From Nitriliruptoraceae bacterium (GTDB lineage: Bacteria > Actinomycetota > Nitriliruptoria > Nitriliruptorales > Nitriliruptoraceae), in the NCBI GenBank assembly GCA_007121975.1, contig SKJO01000108.1:1-13033 (forward strand): DNA of 13,033 nucleotides. The letters run 5' to 3'. The notes under the pieces were generated by a model. That model did not search any database. It saw only the letters and a program-made list of their open reading frames with translations, and was not told where the DNA came from. Shown piece by piece: positions 1 to 5,935 of the stretch. Made by a program: the position numbers and the translations under genes. Position 1 is the stretch's first letter. Each line of letters begins with the position of its first letter.

Positions 1-98
1 CCGGCCCCCTCGGCGGCCAGGCGCCGGGCGGTCGCCGCGCCGATGCCGGAGCCGGCACCGGTCACCAGCGCCACCCGGTCGGAGTGATCGAAGGACAC
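1..98 (-). CDS. Short-chain dehydrogenase/reductase (SDR), N-terminal fragment, cut by window edge
   Basis: Only the first 32 codons are present; the gene continues beyond position 1. They encode the opening beta-alpha-beta of a Rossmann fold with the classical SDR nucleotide-binding motif TGxGSGIG (VALVTGAGSGIGAAT), followed by a helix ending RRLAAEG. Classical SDRs oxidise alcohols or reduce carbonyls with NAD(P)H; the substrate cannot be read from this piece. The start is GTG at 98..96, chosen because AGGAGG lies at 109..104 with a 5-nt spacer and the protein then begins a few residues before the first beta strand, as usual. A 5-bp inverted repeat (110-114/120-124) sits directly upstream of that SD. 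The gene follows the gamma-glutamyl amide hydrolase by 44 bp, so it is probably the next gene of the same operon, where an alcohol dehydrogenase step would fit the pathway (inference). Confidence 0.88.
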   Translation of the reverse strand, partial: MSFDHSDRVALVTGAGSGIGAATARRLAAEGA

Positions 99-142
99 GA
101 GAACCTCCTGCTCGGCGGGCGAGCGGCCCGCAGCGGTCGGGA

Positions 143-877
143 TCAGGCCAGGCGGGCGACCGGCTCGCGGCCGGCGGCGGCGGCCACCAGCCAGTCGAAG
201 CACGGGTCGACCCCGGCGAACATCTCGGGGTGCCACTGCACGCCCACCACCGCAGCACCGGGCAGCTCGAGGGCCTCGATGACCCCGTCCACGGCCCGGG
301 CGGCGACACGCAGCCCCTCGCCGAGCCGTTCGACGGCCTGGTGGTGCAGGCAGTTGACGCGCGTGCGGGGACCGTAGAACCCGGCGACCCGCGTGCCCGG
401 CACGGTCTGCACACGGATCACGCGGGCGTCGCGCGGGTCGGTGAAGCTGGCGTGTGGCTCGCCGGTGCCCAGCGGCAGGTCGGTCACCAGGCTGCCACCG
501 TGGGCGACGTTGACCACCTGCATCCCGCGACAGATGGCCAGCACCGGCAGCCCGTGCTCCCGCGCCGCCGCGTACAGGGCCAGCTCTCGGGCGTCGCGGG
601 CCGGATCGACGTCGGTATCGGTGTCCACGGGCGCCCGCCCGTAGCAGGTCGGGTCGATATCCCCACCGCCCGACAGCACCAGCGCATCGAGCCGGGCGAG
701 CACCTGCGGGTCGGTGCTGGCCGAGAGCTGCACCGGCAGCCCGCCGGCCTCGGCCACCCCACGGGCGTAGTCGGCGAGGTGGAGTTCCGCGTCGGCGCTG
801 CGCAGGATCTCGGGCACACCCTCGACCCGGGCCAGCGGTAGCCGGCGGCCGGTGATCCCGACCACGGGGGCGTTCAC
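143..877 (-). CDS. Class I glutamine amidotransferase-like hydrolase, PuuD/peptidase C26 type (gamma-glutamyl amide hydrolase)
   Basis: A 244-aa protein, about the family's usual length. The nucleophile elbow AICRGMQ carries Cys116, and VQWHPE carries His216 and Glu218, giving an intact Cys-His-Glu triad. LSGGGDIDP (residues 68-76) and NCLHHQAV (175-182) are typical of the gamma-glutamyl-GABA hydrolase (PuuD) subfamily rather than of synthetase-linked glutaminases. Known members hydrolyse a gamma-glutamyl amide to free glutamate and the amino compound in the cytoplasm. The start is GTG at 877..875, overlapping the TGA of the upstream regulator as GTGA (4 bp), which implies translational coupling. 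With a gamma-glutamylamide ligase two genes upstream in the same operon, the inferred role is removal of the glutamyl cap at the end of the pathway. The exact substrate is unknown. Confidence 0.93.
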   Translation of the reverse strand: MNAPVVGITGRRLPLARVEGVPEILRSADAELHLADYARGVAEAGGLPVQLSASTDPQVLARLDALVLSGGGDIDPTCYGRAPVDTDTDVDPARDARELALYAAAREHGLPVLAICRGMQVVNVAHGGSLVTDLPLGTGEPHASFTDPRDARVIRVQTVPGTRVAGFYGPRTRVNCLHHQAVERLGEGLRVAARAVDGVIEALELPGAAVVGVQWHPEMFAGVDPCFDWLVAAAAGREPVARLA

Positions 878-1584
878 GGCACCTCGGCCAGGATCGCGAG
901 CAGGGTGGCGTGGGAGGAGTCGAGGTGGTCGGCCATGGCGGCGGCCGCCGCCTCGGGATCGGCGTCAGCGACCGCGCGCAGGATCGCCGCGTGCTCGTCG
1001 CGCAGGGCGGTCACCAACTCCTCGAAGTCGAGGTGGTCGGCCTGACCGAAGAACTCGGCACGGCAGGCCAGCACCGCACCGGCCAGCCGCGGGCTGGCGG
1101 CCGCGTCGCTGAGTGCGCCGTGGAAGTCGTTGTCGAGCTGGCGGAAGCGCGGCCGGTCGGTGACCTCGGCAAGGGCGTCGATGGAGGCCTGCATGCGCGC
1201 GAGGTGGTCGTCATCGTGCCGCATCGCCGCGAGCCGGGCGGCATGGGTCTCGACCGCGAAGCGGTGGTCGTGCAGGCTCTGGTAGTCGGCGAGATCCGTA
1301 CGCAGCCGCAGGCGCCAGCGGGCGGCCGGCTCCTCCAGCGAGGTGACGAACGTGCCGCCGGACGCCCCGCGTCGGGCGACGAGGTAGCCCTCCTCCTGCA
1401 GCACCGCCAGCGCGCGGCGCAGCGTCATGCGCCCCACGCCGAGCTGCACGGCCAGCTCCCGCTCGGCGGGCAGGCGGTCGCCGGGCAGCAGCTCGCCGCG
1501 GTGGATCGCCGAGCGCAGCACCTGCAGGACGCCGGTGGCGCCGTCGAGATCCCCGGCCTCGGCAACGAGCGTGGTGATGGCCAT
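874..1584 (-). CDS. GntR-family transcriptional regulator, FadR/FCD subfamily
   Basis: A 236-aa protein. The N-terminal winged helix-turn-helix (about residues 15-82) contains the GntR signature PGDRLPAERELAVQLGVGRMTLRRAL and a wing RRGASGGTFV. The C-terminal all-helical FCD ligand domain (about 100-230) shows the metal-binding set of this subfamily: Asp151 and His155 in DNDFH, His198, and His220. Such proteins are usually repressors of adjacent catabolic genes, released by a small carboxylate or pathway intermediate. I start at ATG 1584, preceded by GGAGGT (1594..1589, spacer 4); an in-frame ATG at 1635 has no comparable SD and would add an unrelated 17-residue tail. The gene lies inside the P450/ligase operon, 91 bp after the dehydrogenase and overlapping the hydrolase gene, so it is probably the local regulator of the pathway (inference). 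Confidence 0.93.
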   Translation of the reverse strand: MAITTLVAEAGDLDGATGVLQVLRSAIHRGELLPGDRLPAERELAVQLGVGRMTLRRALAVLQEEGYLVARRGASGGTFVTSLEEPAARWRLRLRTDLADYQSLHDHRFAVETHAARLAAMRHDDDHLARMQASIDALAEVTDRPRFRQLDNDFHGALSDAAASPRLAGAVLACRAEFFGQADHLDFEELVTALRDEHAAILRAVADADPEAAAAAMADHLDSSHATLLAILAEVP

Positions 1585-1612
1585 ACGGACCTCCGATGCT
1601 CCCGGGCGCCGA

Positions 1613-1635
1613 AGGTCTACCCCTTGGACCTCCAA
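1613..1635. promoter_or_regulatory. Inverted repeats in the gap before the GntR gene; candidate autoregulatory operator
   Basis: This is the longest gap inside the operon (1585-1675). It holds TTGGACCTCCAA (1624-1635), a perfect 5-bp inverted repeat with a 2-nt centre, overlapping a second inverted repeat AGGTC-N9-GACCT (1613-1631). AACCCT is also repeated directly at 1634-1639 and 1643-1648. FadR-subfamily operators are short palindromes of the TTGG-N-CCAA kind, so a site for the adjacent GntR protein is plausible. The exact spacing differs from the PdhR consensus, and I see no convincing promoter hexamers. Assignment is by position and symmetry only. Confidence 0.35.
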
Positions 1636-1675
1636 CCCTTCGAACCCTACCCGGCCCCTCGGCCGCCGAGCAACC

Positions 1676-3154
1676 TCAGGTCCGGGTGGAGCCCTCGAGG
1701 ATCTGCAGCGTCTTGAGCTCCGCGTGGAACTCCAGCGCGAACTCGCCGCCCTCGCGGCCGATGCCCGAGATCCCCATGCCTCCGAACGGGGCGGTCAGGT
1801 CGCGCACCAGGAAGGTGTTGACCCACACGGTGCCGGCCCGCACGGCACGACCCACCCGTTCGGCACGCTGCGCCGAGCCGGTGAACACGATCCCCGACAG
1901 GCCGTACGCGGTGGAGTTGGCCAGCGCGATCGCCTCCTGCTCGGTGGCGAAGCTCTGCACGGTGAGCACCGGTCCGAACACTTCCCGCTGGACGATCTCG
2001 TGGTCGTTGGCGGCCGGCTCGATCAGGGTCGGCTCGTAGAACAGCCCGTCGGACACGCCCGCCACCTCAGCGCGCTGCCCCCCGCGCACCACCCGGTCGC
2101 CGGCGGCGCGGGCGCGGTCCACGAAGCCCGCGACGCGTTCGAGGTGCGCGGGGTGGATCAGCGGGCTGATGGTCGTGGCCGGATCCCGGCTGTCGCCGAG
2201 CACGTGGGCATCGACGTGGGCGTGGAAGCGGGCGAGGAACTCCTCGTGCACCGCCTCGTGCACCAGCAGCCGCGTACCCGCCAGGCAGACCTGCCCGCTG
2301 TCGTCGTACTGCCCGGCGGCGGTGCGCGCCGCCGCCTCGAGGTCCGCGTCCTCGAACACGAGCAGCGGGCCCTTGCCACCGAGCTCGGCGGTGAACGGCA
2401 CGAGGTTGCGGGCGGCGGCCTGCCCGATGTGCCGGGCAGCCTCCGGCGATCCGGTGAAGGAGATGCGCGCGACCCGCGGATCGGCGACCAGGGCCGCGCC
2501 GACCTCCTCACCCCGGCCCTGCACGACGTTGAGCACCCCGGGGGGCAGCCCGGCCTGCTCGGCGAGATCGGCGAGCAGCGAGGCCGACAGCGGCGCCCAC
2601 TCGGCGGGCTTGAGCACCACCGGGTTGCCGGCCGCGAGCGCCGGCGCCAGCTTCCAGGTCGACAGCAGCCACGGCGCGTTCCAGGGGGTGATGATCACCG
2701 CCGGGCCGGCCGGCATGCGCAGCACCCGGTTGGCGGTGCCCTTGGACGACCAGGTCCGCTCCTCGTGCGCCACCGCGAGATCCGCGTAGTTGCGCAGGTT
2801 GGCGGCCCCGCGCGGGATCACCCGGGCATGCAGCGACGCGTGCAGCATCGCCATGTCGGCGCACTCGACCTCGGCGATGCGCGCCACCTCGGCGTCGATG
2901 GCATCCGCCAACCGGTGCAGGTGCACACCGCGTTCGGCGGGCGTGAGCGCCGCCCAGGCCGGGAAGGCGGCCTGCGCCGCATCCACGGCTGCTCGGGCGG
3001 TGTCGGCGTCGCCGCGGGCCACGTCCGCGAGCTTCCACGACCAGTCCAGCGGCGAGCGCACCTCGAACGTCGCCGGCGAGCCAACCCGGCGTCCGCCGAG
3101 GTAGTGCCAGGTCGACACCGAGGTGCCGGCCACCTGCACGCGGTGATCGTCCAT
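1676..3154 (-). CDS. NAD(P)-dependent aldehyde dehydrogenase
   Basis: A full-length 492-aa ALDH-superfamily enzyme that oxidises an aldehyde to a carboxylate in the cytoplasm. Visible motifs in order: TPWNAP with Asn159, cofactor Lys182 in LKPAE, FTGS (233-236), catalytic Glu257 in ELGGK, catalytic Cys290 in GQVCLAGTR, and REVFGPV (390-396). The C-terminal stretch NTFLVRDLTAPFGGMGISGIGREGG resembles the hydroxymuconate-semialdehyde dehydrogenase/HpaE-PuuC side of the family. Subfamily resemblance does not fix the substrate. The start is ATG 3154 with a weak GAGG about 9 nt upstream. The gene is 42 bp downstream of the ligase. In this operon the likely job is oxidising an aldehyde carried on a gamma-glutamyl amide, the step PuuC performs in putrescine catabolism (inference). 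Confidence 0.94.
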   Translation of the reverse strand: MDDHRVQVAGTSVSTWHYLGGRRVGSPATFEVRSPLDWSWKLADVARGDADTARAAVDAAQAAFPAWAALTPAERGVHLHRLADAIDAEVARIAEVECADMAMLHASLHARVIPRGAANLRNYADLAVAHEERTWSSKGTANRVLRMPAGPAVIITPWNAPWLLSTWKLAPALAAGNPVVLKPAEWAPLSASLLADLAEQAGLPPGVLNVVQGRGEEVGAALVADPRVARISFTGSPEAARHIGQAAARNLVPFTAELGGKGPLLVFEDADLEAAARTAAGQYDDSGQVCLAGTRLLVHEAVHEEFLARFHAHVDAHVLGDSRDPATTISPLIHPAHLERVAGFVDRARAAGDRVVRGGQRAEVAGVSDGLFYEPTLIEPAANDHEIVQREVFGPVLTVQSFATEQEAIALANSTAYGLSGIVFTGSAQRAERVGRAVRAGTVWVNTFLVRDLTAPFGGMGISGIGREGGEFALEFHAELKTLQILEGSTRT

Positions 3155-3196
3155 GGGTCTCTGCCTCGCGGGTCTGCTGTCACGTCCTGCCGGGGA

Positions 3197-4480
3197 TCAG
3201 TGAAACGGCAGGTACTCGGTGAGCTCCCAGTCGGTGACGTGGCGGGCGAAGCGCTCCCATTCGGCGCGCTTGATGGCCACGAAGTGCTCGACGAGCTCAC
3301 GGCCCACCGCCTCGACGAGTTCCTCGTCCGCCTCCAGCGCGTCCAACGCCAGGCGCAGCGAGTCGGGGGTGGTGCGGGTGGCATCCGCGGACTCGAGGCA
3401 GTCACCGGTCTCGGCGGGCTGCAGTTCGAGCCCCTGCACGACCCCGAGCCGGGCCGCGTGCAGCACCGTGGCCGCGGCGGTGTAGATGTTCGCCGAGCCA
3501 TCCGCGGTGCGGTGCTCGAGGCGCAGTGCGGAGCCACGCTCGGGGCTGACGCGCACCGTCACCCCGCGGTGGTCGTAGCCCCAGTTGGCCCAGTAGCCGG
3601 TCAGCGTGCCCGGCCCGAGCCGCTTGTAGGCGTTGACGGTGGGGGCCAGCAGCGCGGTCATGCCCTCGTGGTGGGCGAGCATGCCGGCGATCATCTGGCG
3701 CGCGATGGTGGACAGGCCGTCCTCGGCGTCGGGGTCGTTGAGGATGTTGACGCCCGAGGCGTCGGACAGCGAGGTGTTGACGTGCAGCCCAGACCCGCCC
3801 CGGTCGCCCAGCGGCCGGCCGAGGAAGGTGAGCAGCAACCCGTGGCGGTGGGCGATCTCGCGGGCCAGCACCTTGAAGACGAAGGCGTCATCGACGGCCT
3901 TGAGCGCGTCGTCGTAGTGCAGCGTGAGCTCGAACTGCGGGATGTCGTACTCGGAGTTGATCGACTCGATCGGCAGGTTGGCGTCCTCGGCCTCGCGCAT
4001 GATCTCGTCGAGCAGCCCGATGGGGTCCACCGCCGTCCCGGTGCCGTACACGTAGCCGCCGGGGGTCTCCCAGGGCACCCAGCGCCCGTCGTCGCTGCGC
4101 TGCAGGATGTAGGCCTCGAGCTCGATGCCGAGCTTGGGGGTGTGGCCGAGCTCCTCCCACGCCGCCACGGCCCGCTTCAGTGCATGCCGGGAGGACATCG
4201 CGACGGGCTCACCCCGGAAGAAGATGTCGGCCACGGCCACGCCGGTGTTGGGCTCCCAGCCGGCACGCACCTGATCGAGGTCGACCTGCGCGTGCAGGTC
4301 GGGCAGCCCCTGCAGCATGTGCGTGCCGGGCGCGGGCACCATGTCGCGGTCATAGCCGAGCGCGAACAGCGACATGCAGTGGAAGGCGCCGCGCTCCGCG
4401 TAGCGCCGCGGCAGGTACTTGCCGCGGGCGAGGCCGAGGTGGTCGGGCCACAGCACGCGGATGCGGTCGTAGTCGGCCAT
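3197..4480 (-). CDS. Glutamine-synthetase-family gamma-glutamylamide ligase (PuuA/GlnA3/GlnA4-like)
   Basis: A 427-aa protein of the glutamine synthetase fold, slightly shorter than housekeeping GlnA. The N-terminal beta-grasp contains LWPDHLGLARGKYLP; a GxxRGK segment there is typical of ligases acting on amines. Catalytic-domain residues follow the GS pattern: Glu120 and Glu122 in GIELEAY, Glu177 and Glu184 in SEYDIPQFE, His233 in GSGLHVNTSL, APTVNAYKRL (279-288), and Glu322/Arg324 in RLEHRTADGSANIY. Differences from true GlnA (IPQFE for the GPGQ type, LEHR, no recognisable adenylylation loop) and the catabolic neighbours argue against ammonia assimilation. Expected reaction: ATP + glutamate + amine to gamma-glutamylamide. 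Start ATG 4480 has GGAGGG at 4492..4487 (spacer 6). An inverted repeat (4490-4494/4501-4505) overlaps that SD. The amine is unknown. Confidence 0.9.
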   Translation of the reverse strand: MADYDRIRVLWPDHLGLARGKYLPRRYAERGAFHCMSLFALGYDRDMVPAPGTHMLQGLPDLHAQVDLDQVRAGWEPNTGVAVADIFFRGEPVAMSSRHALKRAVAAWEELGHTPKLGIELEAYILQRSDDGRWVPWETPGGYVYGTGTAVDPIGLLDEIMREAEDANLPIESINSEYDIPQFELTLHYDDALKAVDDAFVFKVLAREIAHRHGLLLTFLGRPLGDRGGSGLHVNTSLSDASGVNILNDPDAEDGLSTIARQMIAGMLAHHEGMTALLAPTVNAYKRLGPGTLTGYWANWGYDHRGVTVRVSPERGSALRLEHRTADGSANIYTAAATVLHAARLGVVQGLELQPAETGDCLESADATRTTPDSLRLALDALEADEELVEAVGRELVEHFVAIKRAEWERFARHVTDWELTEYLPFH

Positions 4481-4533
4481 GGGGAGCCCTCCGTTCGTGG
4501 ACGGATCGCGGGGGGAGCGGGAGCAGCAGCCGG

Positions 4534-5790
4534 TCAGGCCGGGGTGGCCTCGACCGGCAGGTGCTTGATGCCCGAGATGAAGTTGGAACGCAGCCGCGCG
4601 ATGGGGCCGGCGACCCGGATGTCGGTGATGCGGGGCAGCAGCTCGCGCAGCAGCACCTCGATCTCGACCCGGGCGAGCCACTCGCCGATGCAGCGGTGCG
4701 GCCCACCGCGGCCGAAGGCCAGGTGCTCGTTGGGGCTGCGCTCGATGTCGAACCGGAACGGGTCGGGGAACTGCCGCTCGTCGTAGTCCCCGGAGATCCA
4801 CCACAGCACGACCTTGTCGCCGGCCCGGATGGTGCGCCCGTGCAGCTCGACGTCGTGGGTGGCGGTACGCCGGAAGTGCATCGTCACCGACGTGACGCGC
4901 AGGATCTCCTCCACTGCCGAGGGGATCAGCTCCGGGTTCTCGCGCAGCTTGGCGAGCTGCTCGGGATGGTCCATCAGCGCGAGCAGGCCCCCGGCCATCG
5001 TGTAGCGGGTGGTGTCGTTGCCGGCCGCGACCATCAGCGCGAAGAAGTTCTTGAACTCGAGGTCGGTCAGGGGTTCACCGTCCATCGTGGGGGCGAGCAG
5101 GGTGGTGACCACGTCGTCGCCGGGTGCGGCGCGGCGCTGGTCGGCCAGGTGCTGCGCGTAGTCGAACAGCTCGAGGCCGGCCGGGCTGCGGAACGGGGCC
5201 AGGCGGTAGGCCTCGGTGTCGGTCTGATCCACGACGTGGTCGGTGAACTCCGGATCGCTGTTGGCGATCATGGCGTCGCCGCGGTCCACCAGCCAGCCGT
5301 AGTCCTCCTCGGGCACGCCGAGCAGCCGGCCCAGCATCCGCATCGGCAGCTGGCGGGCGACGTCGGTGACGAAGTCGAAGCGCCCGGCGGGCAGCGCTTC
5401 GTCGAGCACGGCCCGGGCGAGCACGGCGATCGCCTGCTCGTAGGAACGGACCATGCGCCGGGTGAACCCGCCCTGCACCAGGCGCCGCAGCCGGGTGTGC
5501 TCGGGCGGGTCCATCTCCATCATCGTGCAACGGGCCTCGGTCTCCTGCGCGTCCATCTCCTCGAGCCGGATGCCCGCCCGGGACGTGAAGGTCGCGAAGT
5601 CGCGGTTGGCGGCGAGGATGTCGGCGTAGCGCGTCACCGACCAGAAGCCGCTGCCGTCGCGCTCCGTCGTCCAGGCGATCGGCTCCTCGTCGCGCAGACG
5701 CTGGAAGGTCGCGTGGGGCACCCCGGCGCGGTAGACATCCGGATCGGTGAGGTCCACCCAGCGATCGCCGGGGACCTGCGGCATCGGCAT
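4534..5790 (-). CDS. Cytochrome P450, soluble bacterial class
   Basis: A 418-aa protein of normal bacterial P450 length without a membrane anchor. It carries MDPPEHTRLR (93-102), I-helix oxygen-activation motif AGNDTT (256-261), K-helix ExxR at Glu295-Arg298, and the haem loop FGRGGPHRCIG with ligand Cys367. The C-terminus RLRSNFISGIKHLPV resembles the CYP124/125/142 group, so a hydrophobic or steroid-like substrate cannot be excluded on homology alone. P450s insert one oxygen atom (hydroxylation, N- or O-dealkylation) and need a ferredoxin and reductase; neither is in this window. ATG 5790 is preferred because GGGAG lies about 4 nt upstream; a second in-frame ATG follows two codons later. 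It is the first gene of the operon, 53 bp before the ligase, suggesting it oxidises the pathway amine or its gamma-glutamyl derivative (inference). Confidence 0.94.
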   Translation of the reverse strand: MPMPQVPGDRWVDLTDPDVYRAGVPHATFQRLRDEEPIAWTTERDGSGFWSVTRYADILAANRDFATFTSRAGIRLEEMDAQETEARCTMMEMDPPEHTRLRRLVQGGFTRRMVRSYEQAIAVLARAVLDEALPAGRFDFVTDVARQLPMRMLGRLLGVPEEDYGWLVDRGDAMIANSDPEFTDHVVDQTDTEAYRLAPFRSPAGLELFDYAQHLADQRRAAPGDDVVTTLLAPTMDGEPLTDLEFKNFFALMVAAGNDTTRYTMAGGLLALMDHPEQLAKLRENPELIPSAVEEILRVTSVTMHFRRTATHDVELHGRTIRAGDKVVLWWISGDYDERQFPDPFRFDIERSPNEHLAFGRGGPHRCIGEWLARVEIEVLLRELLPRITDIRVAGPIARLRSNFISGIKHLPVEATPA

Positions 5791-5837
5791 CCCGCTCCCT
5801 TCGGTGCGACCCTTCCCGGGGGCCGCCGCCGGGCGGC

Positions 5838-5866
5838 AGCGTAGCAGGACCGTTCGGATGCGAACA
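5838..5866 (-). promoter_or_regulatory. Candidate promoter of the P450 operon with an overlapping palindrome
   Basis: On the minus strand TACGCT (5843..5838) fits a TAnnnT -10 box. A weak -35-like TGTTCG (5866..5861) lies 17 bp upstream. The -35 region is covered by a perfect inverted repeat GTTCG-GATG-CGAAC (5852-5865), a good position for a repressor to block transcription. The inferred leader before the P450 start is about 40 nt. The palindrome is directly visible; the promoter assignment is inference, since the -35 match is poor. Confidence 0.35.
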
Positions 5867-5872
5867 GTTGCC

Positions 5873-5891
5873 GGGGCCCGCATCGGACCCC
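5873..5891. promoter_or_regulatory. Second palindrome in the P450/diguanylate cyclase divergent region
   Basis: GGGG-C-CCG-CAT-CGG-A-CCCC is symmetric except for one mismatched pair. It lies 7 bp from the first palindrome, and both contain a GATGCG/CGCATC core in opposite orientation (5857-5862 and 5879-5884). It could be an operator or a chance G/C-rich hairpin; no regulator can be assigned. Confidence 0.25.
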
Positions 5892-5935
5892 GGTGCTGCC
5901 GCTCAGGTTCCCACCCCACCGGCCGATGGGCACAC

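Noticed and set aside
3197..4480. Housekeeping glutamine synthetase (GlnA).
   Set aside because: GxxRGK N-terminal segment, altered GS motifs, slightly short length and catabolic operon context fit an amine ligase better than ammonia assimilation.
1427..4786. A very long open frame on the plus strand (over 1,100 codons) opposite the ALDH, ligase and P450 3' end.
   Set aside because: It is the antisense of three well-supported genes. Its translation is Arg/Gly/His-rich without motifs, as expected from high-GC codon bias creating stop-free shadow frames.
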